Origin: Dorea sp. D27 | GTDB taxonomy: Bacteria; Bacillota; Clostridia; Lachnospirales; Lachnospiraceae | Assembly: GCF_001185345.1 (NCBI RefSeq) | Contig: NZ_KQ236744.1 | Coordinates: forward strand, 62,001 to 126,000 | Direction: 5' to 3' | Length of the DNA stretch: 64,000 bases | Shown: one piece after another, positions 25,833 through 34,230 of the stretch | Position numbering within the stretch: position 1 is the stretch's first letter | Layout: every line of letters begins with the position of its first letter | The notes under the pieces: model-generated | The model's database searches: none | What the model saw: only the letters and a program-made list of their open reading frames with translations | What the model was told of the DNA's origin: nothing | Made by a program: the position numbers and the translations under genes

Positions 25833-26561
25833 TTAAATTACAGCAAGCTTCTGTACTGCATCGGCAGATATCAGAATCTCACAATGTTCTTCCAGAAACG
25901 CCAGCGTTGCACCGGAAGCCTTTTCCAAAGAGCCATATTCCGACAGCATATTACATATGCGGTTAAAATCATTCGTCTTATGGTCTGATTGTGTCAGAGC
26001 CAGAATGTATACGTCTTCGCCATGGTCTTTGTACAGGGTGTTGGAACCGTTGTACATGCCGCTAAGCAGGCGCGCAGCCTGAATGACACTGTCCATTGTT
26101 GCAAATGAGAATAAGCGGAGGCTTGTTTTCTGGACTTCTTTTGTATCTTCGCCGGAGTTCTCCTCCTGTGTGCCAATCTTCTCTTTTACCTTGCCAAGCA
26201 GATCTAAGAGCGTCTCGGCGCCATCCAGTTTGTCAGGGGCCTCATTTTTCTTTGAATCCCAGTCACCACCCGGAGATGGTGAAAATTTTGAAAATCGGGT
26301 ATCGAGTTCCTCAGGGTCCTCGACTTTAGTAATTATCAGCACGATAGAATCGGAAGAAGCAGGTATAGCCTCAATCATTAAAGGTATATCCTCTGCCTCA
26401 AATCCAAATTCAAAGGCTGCCTGTTGCATCATATCATGGAAAAGTGACTTAGCTTTCTCGGTTCCATAGGCAAGCTCACTCAATTGAAGCTGGCGGGCTG
26501 CCAGATCGGCACGCGTTAAAGTACAGCGTATCTGATTGTCATTGAGTTTTTCAATCTTCAT
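25833..26561 (-). CDS. mecA: Adaptor protein MecA
   Basis: 242 residues. An N-terminal substrate-recognition domain (MKIEKLNDNQIRCTLTRADL, LSELAYGTEKAKSLFHDMMQQA) is joined by a low-complexity linker (about 95-140) to a C-terminal ClpC-binding domain (LRLFSFATMDSVIQAARLL, GSNTLYKDHGEDVYILAL). MecA delivers substrates such as ComK in Bacillus to the ClpCP protease. Codons GTG at 26570 and ATG at 26567 are also in frame after AGAAGGAA; I prefer 26561 because it gives the usual MKIEK start. It is a single-gene unit; its clostridial substrates are not known from this window. Confidence 0.9.
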   Translation of the reverse strand: MKIEKLNDNQIRCTLTRADLAARQLQLSELAYGTEKAKSLFHDMMQQAAFEFGFEAEDIPLMIEAIPASSDSIVLIITKVEDPEELDTRFSKFSPSPGGDWDSKKNEAPDKLDGAETLLDLLGKVKEKIGTQEENSGEDTKEVQKTSLRLFSFATMDSVIQAARLLSGMYNGSNTLYKDHGEDVYILALTQSDHKTNDFNRICNMLSEYGSLEKASGATLAFLEEHCEILISADAVQKLAVI

Positions 26562-26640
26562 ATTCATCACTTCCTTCTAATTTAGTATAGCATAGAAAAC
26601 GCGGGATGTTCAATAAAATAAGTATAAAATAAAAAAGTGC

Positions 26641-26669
26641 TTGCGTTTGCAAAATCAATCATATATAAT
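26641..26669 (+). promoter_or_regulatory. Promoter of the candidate structured RNA
   Basis: TTGCGT at 26641-26646, a 17-base spacer, TATAAT at 26664-26669, placing the start near 26677. Confidence 0.65.
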
Positions 26670-26677
26670 GACGATAC

Positions 26678-26912
26678 TAGAAGATAGTTTTCCCTGATAG
26701 CTACGTTCTTAGAACAAAGGAGGGAGACTTTTTTAAGTATTTACAAATAATTCTCAATGTAAGCTCTATTTAAGAATCTATCAACAGCAAATCAGATAAG
26801 TTACATTGCCGGTTCAGGCAGACATTTCACAAACAACCAGAATAGAACTGATTCAGACAATCACGAGGAACAATTTAATTTTAACAAAATGCAGAACTAT
26901 CTTCTATTTTTT
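26678..26912 (+). ncRNA. Candidate structured non-coding RNA (6S-like rod)
   Basis: The two ends pair: TAGAAGATAGTT at 26678-26689 is fully complementary to AACTATCTTCTA at 26895-26906, and six T follow, as in a terminator. Inside, GTTCTT (26705) can pair with AGGAAC (26866), and CAATGTAA (26755) with TTACATTG (26801). A promoter ends just before the first arm and no convincing ORF lies within. The rod with closed ends and about 235 bases resembles 6S RNA, but I cannot confirm the family. Confidence 0.55.
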
Positions 26913-27032
26913 ACGCAGCGGGTCCGCATATACGGCCTATGTATCACGAAGCATTTCCTCTGGCCGCGTATTAACAGTATATGCGCATACAGCCGTAGCT
27001 ATCATCGCAATGTTATCGGAGGATACGAAGAG

Positions 27033-27296
27033 ATGAAAAATGAGATTTATAAATATCTATATCATGAGCTTGCAGATTATGAGAAGGAAGGTGTCAGCCT
27101 GTCTATGGAAGGCGATCCCGCCAGTCCGATGCAGATTGTAGAAGCTCATATGATAAGGGAAGATATCGCGTATATGAGAGATTATGTACTGAACGAGGAA
27201 GGGGACATTAAAGAAGTATGCTTTCATCACGTTGAGCTGCAGGAGGAAACCGCAGCCGTAGATACCCCTCAAAATAATAAGAAAATGTCGAAATAG
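27033..27296 (+). CDS. Small conserved-looking hypothetical protein
   Basis: 87 residues, acidic, soluble, beginning MKNEIYKYLYHELADYEKEG. The middle contains SPMQIVEAHMIREDIAYMRDYV, likely helical. The ATG at 27033 has GGAGG 10 bases upstream; an upstream in-frame extension from 26889 would run through the structured RNA and is rejected. No family recognised. It follows the candidate RNA and precedes a GH18 gene. Confidence 0.6.
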   Translation: MKNEIYKYLYHELADYEKEGVSLSMEGDPASPMQIVEAHMIREDIAYMRDYVLNEEGDIKEVCFHHVELQEETAAVDTPQNNKKMSK

Positions 27297-27350
27297 TTAA
27301 TGACGAGTGTCGCAATTATTGCTATAATAGGGTCTAGTAGGAGGTGCAGC

Positions 27351-29345
27351 ATGGATGAAAGACAAAGAAGAAGCCGCACAGCTTCGGACCGGTCTGGGAG
27401 TACAGAACATCCGGACAGGCAGCGGGCCCAGAGGAGCGAGACAGCGAGAGGGCAGGACATAAGAGGACAGAGCTCCAGGCCTCAGGGGGCGAGGAGCCAG
27501 TCGGGAAGAAGCCAGGCTTCGAGGAATCCTAACAGAAGACCGCAGACGGGAAGACCGGCCAACAGAAGGCCGGCAGCCAGAAGACCGCAGACAAAGAGAC
27601 GGAGACGGAGAAACCTGGGCATACGGATATGCCTTACCGTTATTTTAATAATAGCAGCGATAGCAGCAGTATTTTTGTGGAAGAGGTACAGCCCTTCCAA
27701 AGAAAAGGCTAATTTGGATAAATATTATGGAATAGAACAAGAAGGACAGCTGGCTATTGTAGTCAATAACGAAGTGGTGGCGCCAAAAGGCATGATTGCA
27801 GACGGCAAAGCCTATATCCAGTATGAGATTGTCCGTGACTATATCAACAGCAGATTCTACTGGGACCCTAACGAGAATATACTCCTTTACACGCTGCCGA
27901 AGGATATGGTATCGGTAGAAGTGGGAAGCAAGGATTATACTGTCTCCAAAGATAAGAACAGCGAAGACTACGTCATATTAAAAACAGAAGGAAGCACGGC
28001 TTATATAGCCCTGGACTTTGTCCAGCAGTATACCAATATCGACTATGAAGTGTATGATAATCCTGAACGTGTCGTCATTGTCGGCGACTGGGGCGAACAT
28101 ACGGTAGCTGAAGTCAAGAAAGACACACAAGTAAGATATCAGGGCGGAGTCAAAAGCCCGGTCCTTACTGAGATGAAAAAGGGTGAGAATGTCACTGTCG
28201 TAGAAAACGAAGATAACTGGAAAAAAGTCCGTACGAAAAACGGATTTATCGGTTATGTGAAAAACAGTGCGCTCAAAGACGCTGAGAAGAAGAACGTAAC
28301 GAGAAAGTTTGAAGAACAGGAATTCACGAACATTTCCAAGGACTACACAATCAACATGGCATGGCACAACGTGACCAACAGTGACGCCAACAGCAGCGTG
28401 CTGCAGAAGATTGCAGAGAGCAAGGGTCTGACGACAATTGCGCCGACATGGTTCCATGTGAAGGATACGGATGGAAATATGGATTCTATAGCTTCGACAG
28501 ATTACGTCAACTACGCACATCAGGCGAACATAGAAGTCTGGGCGACGATACGGGATTTTGACGGCGGCATCAACTCTTATGACGAAAGCTATGCTTTGCT
28601 GAGCTATACGTCCAAGCGGGAAACGTTGATCAACCAGCTTGTTGCGGAGGCGCTTCAGTCCAATATCGATGGAATCAATGTGGATTTTGAAAAGATATCC
28701 GAAGAATGTGGGGAACACTATATACAGTTTATCCGCGAGCTCTCCGTACGCTGCAGGCAGAACGGGCTCGTGCTTTCAGTGGACAACTATGTACCGAAGG
28801 GCTTCAATATGCAGTATGACCGCAAGGAGCAGGGAATCGTGGCAGATTATGTCGTAATCATGGGTTATGATGAGCATTACGCCGGTTCACCGGAAGCGGG
28901 CTCGGTGGCGTCTTATGACTTTGTGAAAGAAGGGATAACAGAGACGCTGAAAGAAGTGCCTGCAGACAAGGTAATAAGCGGTATTCCGTTCTTTACAAGG
29001 CTCTGGGAGGAGACTCCGAAGACAGAGGAGGAGCTTGCCAGCCAGAAAGGCACAGAAGAAGGCGAGTATGCCATGAAGGTCGAAAGCAAAGCTTATGGAA
29101 TGACAGAAGCCAAAGAAGTCGTAACGCAAGCTGGTGCAGAGATTACATGGGATGATACAGCTAAGCAGAATTATGCCAGATGGGAAAGCGAAGGCGTGAC
29201 ATACGAAATCTGGCTGGAAGATGAAAAATCGCTGGAGACGAAGCTGGAACTTATGAAGCAGAACAAGCTTGCAGGCACCGCCGCATGGGCGCTAGGTTTG
29301 GAAGATCCGAACGTATGGCAGCTGATACTGAAGTATGTAAATTAA
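27351..29345 (+). CDS. Membrane-anchored glycoside hydrolase family 18 protein with SH3 domain
   Basis: 664 residues. The first ~90 residues are an unusual Arg/Ser/Gln/Pro-rich cytoplasmic region. One membrane helix (about 90-107) follows. Next come a copper-amine-oxidase-N-like beta region (about 125-240), an SH3 domain (about 245-295, VTVVENEDNWKKVRTKNGFIGYV) and a GH18 TIM barrel (about 310-664). The catalytic motif DGINVDFE is at residues 440-447 with Glu447 as acid. Related Firmicute proteins (YaaH/YdhD/SleL type) act on N-acetylglucosamine in peptidoglycan, often in spore cortex, so a cell-wall role is more likely than chitin use. I chose the ATG at 27351 after AGGAGG. cwlD follows. Confidence 0.85.
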   Translation: MDERQRRSRTASDRSGSTEHPDRQRAQRSETARGQDIRGQSSRPQGARSQSGRSQASRNPNRRPQTGRPANRRPAARRPQTKRRRRRNLGIRICLTVILIIAAIAAVFLWKRYSPSKEKANLDKYYGIEQEGQLAIVVNNEVVAPKGMIADGKAYIQYEIVRDYINSRFYWDPNENILLYTLPKDMVSVEVGSKDYTVSKDKNSEDYVILKTEGSTAYIALDFVQQYTNIDYEVYDNPERVVIVGDWGEHTVAEVKKDTQVRYQGGVKSPVLTEMKKGENVTVVENEDNWKKVRTKNGFIGYVKNSALKDAEKKNVTRKFEEQEFTNISKDYTINMAWHNVTNSDANSSVLQKIAESKGLTTIAPTWFHVKDTDGNMDSIASTDYVNYAHQANIEVWATIRDFDGGINSYDESYALLSYTSKRETLINQLVAEALQSNIDGINVDFEKISEECGEHYIQFIRELSVRCRQNGLVLSVDNYVPKGFNMQYDRKEQGIVADYVVIMGYDEHYAGSPEAGSVASYDFVKEGITETLKEVPADKVISGIPFFTRLWEETPKTEEELASQKGTEEGEYAMKVESKAYGMTEAKEVVTQAGAEITWDDTAKQNYARWESEGVTYEIWLEDEKSLETKLELMKQNKLAGTAAWALGLEDPNVWQLILKYVN

Positions 29346-29394
29346 AATTGCAATGTAACAGGAGATTTACAGACGATTTTCCTGTCACATAAAA

Positions 29395-29452
29395 ATAAAA
29401 TACCTCGGTCAGTCATATATTTAACCAATATAGACTGACAGGAGGTATTTTA
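29395..29452 (+). promoter_or_regulatory. Hairpin with sigma-E-like promoter in the loop, upstream of cwlD
   Basis: Arms AAAATACCTC (29397-29406) plus GTCAGTC, and GACTGAC plus GAGGTATTTT (29442-29451). The loop holds CATATATT (29414-29421), with ATA 16 bases upstream at 29395-29397, close to a sigma-E promoter. The 3' arm supplies AGGAGG for the TTG start. Confidence 0.5.
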
Positions 29453-30133
29453 TTGCGCAAAAAAGTAGAGTTTCTTCTTCTCGTGCTGCTGCTTGCAGGA
29501 CTTATAACGGTCAGCAGAAATATCGGAAAATATGTATCGGGAGACAAGGTGGAGAAAGGGAAACAGGTGGTAGTGGTCGACTCCGGCCACGGTGGGAATG
29601 ATCCCGGCAAGATAGGAGTAAATGATGCGAATGAAAAAGATATAAACCTGGCTATAGCCAAAAAAGTAGAAAAAAGACTAAAGAAAAACGGAATCGAGGT
29701 CGTCATGACCCGTAAAGACGACACGACACTGGCAAAAGAGGGGGACTCTAACAAAAAAGTTCAGGATATGAAGGCAAGGGTACAGCTGATTAACGAGACT
29801 AAGCCCGCCATGGTAGTAAGCATCCACCAGAACAGCTATCAGGATGCGGATATCCGGGGGGCCCAGGTATTCTACTACAGCCATTCCGAGGATGGCAAAA
29901 ACACGGCAGAGCTGATGCAGAAGGCACTGCTTGCAGTAGATAAAGACAACACGAGGCAGGCGAAGGCCAATGATACATATTATCTGCTAAAGAGGACAGA
30001 GGTTCCCACAATTATCGTGGAATGCGGGTTCCTGAGCAATCCGGATGAGGCTTCGAAGCTCGTTACGGAAGAATACCAGGATAAGCTGGCTGACGCGATT
30101 GTACAAGGAATCCAAACTTGTCTGTCACAGTAG
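29453..30133 (+). CDS. cwlD: N-acetylmuramoyl-L-alanine amidase, CwlD-type
   Basis: 226-residue amidase_3 zinc enzyme with an N-terminal membrane anchor/signal (residues 6-21). Zinc ligands are His46 (DSGHGGNDPG), Glu61 (NEKDINLA) and His125 (VSIHQNS); the catalytic glutamate is Glu190 in IIVECGFLSN. Length and architecture match CwlD, which removes stem peptides on the way to muramic-lactam in spore cortex. A vegetative amidase cannot be excluded. The start is TTG at 29453, directly after AGGAGGTATTTTA. A sigma-E-like promoter sits in the upstream hairpin, in keeping with sporulation control. Confidence 0.85.
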   Translation: MRKKVEFLLLVLLLAGLITVSRNIGKYVSGDKVEKGKQVVVVDSGHGGNDPGKIGVNDANEKDINLAIAKKVEKRLKKNGIEVVMTRKDDTTLAKEGDSNKKVQDMKARVQLINETKPAMVVSIHQNSYQDADIRGAQVFYYSHSEDGKNTAELMQKALLAVDKDNTRQAKANDTYYLLKRTEVPTIIVECGFLSNPDEASKLVTEEYQDKLADAIVQGIQTCLSQ

Positions 30134-30146
30134 AGTGTAGTATAAT
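30118..30146 (+). promoter_or_regulatory. Promoter giving a probably leaderless sua5 mRNA
   Basis: TTGTCT at 30118-30123, a 17-base spacer, TATAAT at 30141-30146. The predicted start point (about 30153) coincides with the ATG at 30154, and no Shine-Dalgarno is present. Confidence 0.55.
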
Positions 30147-30153
30147 TATCTTC

Positions 30154-31206
30154 ATGAGGACAAAAATAATAAAAATTGATAAAAACCAAATGAATAAAAG
30201 TATGATTCAGGAAGCCGGGGATATTCTAAAAAAAGGCGGACTGGTAGCATTTCCTACGGAAACAGTCTATGGACTTGGAGCAGATGCGCTCAACGAAGAG
30301 GCAGCGGAAAAAATCTATGCGGCGAAGGGCCGCCCGTCGGATAACCCTCTCATCGTCCACATAACCCATATGGAAGCGCTTGACAAGATTGCCAGAGATA
30401 TTCCGCCGGCGGCGGTAAAGATTGCCGGTAAGTATTGGCCCGGCCCGCTGACGATGATATTCCGGAAAAAGGATATCGTGCCTTATGGGACGACAGGCGG
30501 TCTTGAAACGGTGGCAGTACGGATGCCGAGCCATGAGATAGCAAAGGAAGTGATTGATGCAGGCGGCGGCTTTATCGCTGCGCCTAGCGCAAATACCTCC
30601 GGGCGGCCGAGCCCTACGACGGCGCAGCATGTGGAAGAGGACATGGATGGAAGGATAGAGATGATAGTGGACGGCGGCCCTGTCGAGATAGGGGTGGAAT
30701 CTACCATTCTCGATATGACCGTAGAGCCTCCCATGATACTGCGTCCGGGGGCTGTCACAGAAGAGATGCTCAGGGAGCTGGTAGGTACGGTAGCAGTAGA
30801 CCATACACTCATAACAGCTGACAGCAGCAAGGCACCAAAAGCGCCGGGAATGAAATACCGGCACTATGCCCCCGATGCGGAGCTCGTCATTATAGAAGGC
30901 CCGGTTGAAAAAGTGGCGGAAGAGATTAACAGACTTGCGGGCACCAGGCAGGCAGAAGGATATAAGGTCGGCATCATCGGCACAGAAGAGTCAGTTTCGG
31001 CCTATACGTCGGGTGATATCAAGAGCATAGGAACAAGAGAGGACGAAACCACCATTGCCAGCCGTCTGTACGCGGTTCTGCGGGAATTTGACGATGACGG
31101 GGTGGACTATATCTATAGCGAATCATTTGCCACAGGGGGAATCGGAAGCGCTATCATGAACAGGCTTCTGAAGGCCGCCGGGCATCATGTGATAAATATT
31201 CAATGA
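30154..31206 (+). CDS. L-threonylcarbamoyladenylate synthase (Sua5/YwlC type)
   Basis: 350 residues. The YrdC domain (about 10-200) has [43 protein letters not shown] and the ESTILDM segment. A linker and C-terminal Sua5 domain (about 230-350) follow. It makes threonylcarbamoyl-AMP for the universal t6A37 modification of ANN-decoding tRNAs. The ATG at 30154 gives the standard MRTKIIKID start. There is no ribosome site, and the -10 box lies only seven bases before the ATG. The next gene, upp, is close and co-directional. Confidence 0.93.
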   Translation: MRTKIIKIDKNQMNKSMIQEAGDILKKGGLVAFPTETVYGLGADALNEEAAEKIYAAKGRPSDNPLIVHITHMEALDKIARDIPPAAVKIAGKYWPGPLTMIFRKKDIVPYGTTGGLETVAVRMPSHEIAKEVIDAGGGFIAAPSANTSGRPSPTTAQHVEEDMDGRIEMIVDGGPVEIGVESTILDMTVEPPMILRPGAVTEEMLRELVGTVAVDHTLITADSSKAPKAPGMKYRHYAPDAELVIIEGPVEKVAEEINRLAGTRQAEGYKVGIIGTEESVSAYTSGDIKSIGTREDETTIASRLYAVLREFDDDGVDYIYSESFATGGIGSAIMNRLLKAAGHHVINIQ

Positions 31207-31226
31207 CGAATGAGGAGGAAAGCAAC

Positions 31227-31856
31227 ATGTCAAATGTACAGGTGATGGACCACCCGCTGATTCAGCACAAAATAAGCTATATACGCAGAGAGGATGTGGG
31301 CTCCCGCGACTTCCGTGCCGTTGTCGGAGAGATTGCGGCGCTGATGTGCTATGAGGCCACGAGAGACTTGAAACTGAAAGACGTGAAAATTAAGACACCA
31401 ATCTGTGAGATGACAGGCAAAGAGCTGAGCGGAAAGAAAATGGCGGTTGTTCCGATTCTGCGGGCGGGCATCGGTATGGTGGATGGCATACTGAACATGA
31501 TACCGGCCGCTAAAGTAGGGCACATCGGCCTTTACCGCGACCCGCAGACGTTCGAACCGGTGGAGTATTACTGCAAGCTTCCGGCGGACTGTGATGAGCG
31601 GGAAGTGTTTGTAGTGGATCCGATGCTAGCGACAGGAGGCTCCAGCGTAGCTGCGATACGGATGCTGAAGGATAAGGGCGTGAAGAATATCCGCTTTATG
31701 TGTATTATCGCGGCCCCCGAAGGTGTGGAGCGTATGACAAGGGAACATCCGGACGTAGACTTATATATCGGTGCGCTGGACGACCATCTGAACGAACAGA
31801 AATACATCGTACCTGGTCTTGGAGATGCAGGAGACCGTATATTCGGCACAAAATAA
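31227..31856 (+). CDS. upp: Uracil phosphoribosyltransferase
   Basis: 209 residues. It converts uracil and PRPP to UMP in pyrimidine salvage. Family segments are [15 protein letters not shown] at the start, the PRPP loop [16 protein letters not shown] (about residues 129-144), and the C-terminal [14 protein letters not shown] chose the ATG at 31227 after GAGGAGGAA; an upstream start at 31203 overlaps the previous gene. It is followed by a dCMP deaminase, giving a small pyrimidine-nucleotide operon. Confidence 0.96.
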   Translation: MSNVQVMDHPLIQHKISYIRREDVGSRDFRAVVGEIAALMCYEATRDLKLKDVKIKTPICEMTGKELSGKKMAVVPILRAGIGMVDGILNMIPAAKVGHIGLYRDPQTFEPVEYYCKLPADCDEREVFVVDPMLATGGSSVAAIRMLKDKGVKNIRFMCIIAAPEGVERMTREHPDVDLYIGALDDHLNEQKYIVPGLGDAGDRIFGTK

Positions 31857-31886
31857 AACGTATGCGATACGAGGAGGATAAGCCGT

Positions 31887-32375
31887 ATGGGAGACAAAAG
31901 AAAAGACTATATCAGCTGGGATGAATATTTCATGGGAGTGGCCATGCTCTCCGGCATGCGTTCCAAGGATCCGAATACCCAGGTCGGATGCTGTATTGTG
32001 AGCCAGGACAATAAGATTCTGTCCATGGGTTACAATGGGCTGCCCATCGGCTGCTCTGACGATGAATTTCCCTGGGACAGGGAAGGAGAAGACCCGCTTG
32101 AGACAAAATACGTATACACGGTCCACAGCGAGCTGAACGCCATACTCAACTACCGGGGCGGCAGTCTGGAAGGCGCAAAGCTATATGTGTCCCTGTTCCC
32201 GTGCAACGAATGTGCAAAGGCGATTATACAGAGCGGAATCAAAGAAGTCATATTTGACTGCAATAAATACGAAGGCACCGCACCAGTAAAAGCGTCCATG
32301 CGCATGTTCGACGCCGCCGGAGTCCGGTATCATCAATACCACAGGACAGACCGGGAAGTGACAATAAAATTATAA
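31887..32375 (+). CDS. dCMP deaminase (ComEB type)
   Basis: 162 residues. Zinc-dependent cytidine/deoxycytidylate deaminase fold with catalytic HSE (TVHSELNAIL, about residues 80-82) and the PCNEC zinc pair (FPCNECAKAI, about 109-113). It converts dCMP to dUMP for dTMP synthesis. The ATG follows GAGGAGG. It is 30 bases after upp and ends at a strong hairpin. Confidence 0.93.
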   Translation: MGDKRKDYISWDEYFMGVAMLSGMRSKDPNTQVGCCIVSQDNKILSMGYNGLPIGCSDDEFPWDREGEDPLETKYVYTVHSELNAILNYRGGSLEGAKLYVSLFPCNECAKAIIQSGIKEVIFDCNKYEGTAPVKASMRMFDAAGVRYHQYHRTDREVTIKL

Positions 32376-32391
32376 AAACGCTATAGGGGAA

Positions 32392-32446
32392 AAGACAGCC
32401 CGGTACCGATTGATATTCAAAAAGGTACAGGGCTGTCTTCATTTTG
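32392..32446 (+). terminator. Terminator of the upp-dCMP deaminase operon
   Basis: AAGACAGCCC with GGTACC, against GGTAC-A-GGGCTGTCTT, followed by a T-rich stretch. Confidence 0.75.
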
Positions 32447-32462
32447 GTACACCATAAAGTTG

Positions 32463-32505
32463 AATTTGGGACGTAACCCTTTTGAAAAAGATCACGTCCC
32501 AAATT
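32463..32505 (+). repeat. Dispersed palindrome, variant copy 6
   Basis: Perfect 12-bp arms AATTTGGGACGT and ACGTCCCAAATT. It shares the GGGACG/CGTCCC core but lacks the GGAGG extension. It lies between convergent gene ends. Confidence 0.6.
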
Positions 32506-32511
32506 GACAAA

Positions 32512-32748
32512 TTAAATCATTTTTGCCTGCCGCAGGAGAAAGCGGTAACGTTTCCATGCTGCGTTGCCTTTGTAGATATAGCAGTCAATCAGGTCCGGAT
32601 CGGAAGCGTTCTGGAAATTCTCGTACGCATCTTCAATCTCCTGTCTTGCCTGGGCGATTTCTTCCACAAGAGTATTGCTGTCGGGGTCAAAGGATAGTCG
32701 TTTGTAGACATTTTCCTCTGCGCCCTTCCCTCGTTGAAAAAGTTTCAT
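32512..32748 (-). CDS. DUF2508 protein (YaaL-like)
   Basis: 78 residues, helical and charged, with the family segment ARQEIEDAYENFQNASDPDLIDCYIYKGNAAWKRY. In B. subtilis yaaL directly precedes bofA; here the two are neighbours but divergent. The ATG follows TTGGAGGTG on the minus strand. Function unknown. Confidence 0.82.
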   Translation of the reverse strand: MKLFQRGKGAEENVYKRLSFDPDSNTLVEEIAQARQEIEDAYENFQNASDPDLIDCYIYKGNAAWKRYRFLLRQAKMI

Positions 32749-32870
32749 AGGTCACCTCCAACATAAGGTTTTATGTCCTCTTTTTACCTAGTATAGACAT
32801 TATTTGAGAATAAAATACCATCTTGGCGGATATATATGAAAACAAGAGAAGGAAAAAAGGGGCTTTTGAC

Positions 32871-33080
32871 ATGCAAGAAGAAAGGCCGCATTTTGTCGTT
32901 AATTTTATCATACGGGCAATTCTTGGAATCGCTATCATATTTTTTGTAAATGAGTTTCTTTCAGGCAAGGGGATTTCTCTTCATGTGGGAATGAATCCGG
33001 TGACGTTTTTGACATCCGGAGTCCTTGGTATTCCTGGGGTTGCGCTCCTTTACGGCATCACCTTTTACCAAAATTTGTAA
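32871..33080 (+). CDS. bofA: BofA, inhibitor of pro-sigma-K processing
   Basis: 69 residues with two membrane helices (about 8-25 and 40-65). The C-terminal signature NPVTFLTSGVLGIPGVALLYGI matches BofA, which holds the SpoIVFB protease inactive in the outer forespore membrane until the forespore signal arrives. I chose the ATG at 32871 after AAGGGG; the upstream in-frame extension from 32823 is unlikely. A weak sigma-E-like pair (GAATA and GATATATA, 16-base spacing) lies upstream at about 32800-32830. This gene fits the presence of a sigma-K-dependent programme. Confidence 0.88.
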   Translation: MQEERPHFVVNFIIRAILGIAIIFFVNEFLSGKGISLHVGMNPVTFLTSGVLGIPGVALLYGITFYQNL

Positions 33081-33116
33081 GGATTGCACAAAGTTTAAGT
33101 ATTTTTAGAAAAGAGA

Positions 33117-33145
33117 TGGACAAGAGAAGAAAGTACAGTTATAAT
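33117..33145 (+). promoter_or_regulatory. Promoter of the Tad pilus operon
   Basis: TGGACA at 33117-33122, a 17-base spacer, TATAAT at 33140-33145. It leaves a leader of about 155 bases before the first gene, with hairpins ACAAG/CTTGT and ACCTGTTG/CAACAGGT (33217-33246). Confidence 0.6.
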
Positions 33146-33306
33146 CGTCCTACAAGTCAAATCTGATGGCTTGTATCTGATTGTTTTAGTTCTGGTTGAT
33201 AGATTCAAATTATTTATACCTGTTGGACAGCTTATTTCAACAGGTCATGTAATTCAAAGCCGTTTCGGCAAAGAATTTCTTAAAGAGAAATGAAAACAGG
33301 GAGGTA

Positions 33307-34230
33307 TTGGTGGGCAGCAAGCGTTTGGTAATCTGCGACCCTGAAGAAGGATATGCATCCGCACTCGCATCGTATTTCATGAAGAGAAAGGAACTTGCTT
33401 TTCAAGTATATATATGTAGAAGTCTTCAAAAAGTCCAGAAGATGCAGGAAAAAGAACATATCGATTATCTAATCATCTCGGCAGATTGCAATCCCGAAGA
33501 AAGAGGCCGTATAGCGGCGGACAGAAAATTTATACTGACGGTAAGCGGACAGGAACGAATGGAAAAAGATGAGATACCGGTATTGAAATATCAGCCGGGG
33601 GAAGCAATTCTGACAGAGATTATCCGTTGCTGTGGCTCGGATGTACAAACCGGAGAACTATATTTCCGGACTGCAAAAAGAGCCAAGGGCACATTGATAG
33701 GGGTATTTTCGCCGGTGCACAGGATAGGGAAGACAAGCTATGCAATTGAACTCGGACAAAGGCTTGCCTTAAAGTCGGACGTATTATATGTAAACATGGA
33801 GTTATATGGCGGCATAGGAGGGCTCTTTGAGGAGAATCCAAGCTACACGCTAGCAGATGTTCTGTATTATTCCAGGCAGGAGAGTAAGAATCTTCCGCTC
33901 GTGCTGTCGACGATGACCGGACGTATGAGGAATCTCGATTACTTAAACCCGATGCCCGTATCTAACGATGTGAAAGAAGTCGCACCGCAGGAGTGGACAG
34001 GCCTTATCCGGCAGATTGTGGAAAACAGTATCTATGAGACAGTTATTCTTGATGTAGACGAAGGGCTGCGGGGAGTATATGATATACTGCGGCTCTGCAC
34101 GGAAGTACATATGCCGGCAGCTGAAGATGATGTGAGCTGTGCCAAGGTACGGCAGTTTGAAGCAGAGCTTCAGCTGCTCGGCTATGAAGATGTATTACAG
34201 AAACTGAACAGAAAGGAACAGAAGGGATGA
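33307..34230 (+). CDS. TadZ/CpaE-like MinD-family protein
   Basis: 307 residues. An N-terminal receiver-like region (about 1-110) precedes a MinD/ParA-type ATPase fold. The P-loop region reads GVFSPVHRIGKTSYAIELG (about residues 132-150), with GKT kept. TadZ proteins position the Tad pilus machine at the cell pole. The start is TTG at 33307 or GTG at 33310 behind GGGAGG. It is the first gene of a tightly packed operon and overlaps tadA by four bases. Confidence 0.8.
   Translation: MVGSKRLVICDPEEGYASALASYFMKRKELAFQVYICRSLQKVQKMQEKEHIDYLIISADCNPEERGRIAADRKFILTVSGQERMEKDEIPVLKYQPGEAILTEIIRCCGSDVQTGELYFRTAKRAKGTLIGVFSPVHRIGKTSYAIELGQRLALKSDVLYVNMELYGGIGGLFEENPSYTLADVLYYSRQESKNLPLVLSTMTGRMRNLDYLNPMPVSNDVKEVAPQEWTGLIRQIVENSIYETVILDVDEGLRGVYDILRLCTEVHMPAAEDDVSCAKVRQFEAELQLLGYEDVLQKLNRKEQKG

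Noticed and set aside
26806-27032. Coding sequence upstream of the 87-residue gene
   Set aside because: The in-frame extension overlaps the candidate RNA and its terminator, has no ribosome site, and its composition is not protein-like.
33140-33306. c-di-GMP-I riboswitch before the pilus operon
   Set aside because: A CAAAGCC-like string followed by a short hairpin is present, but the conserved CACAGGGCAAACC part and the overall fold are missing.
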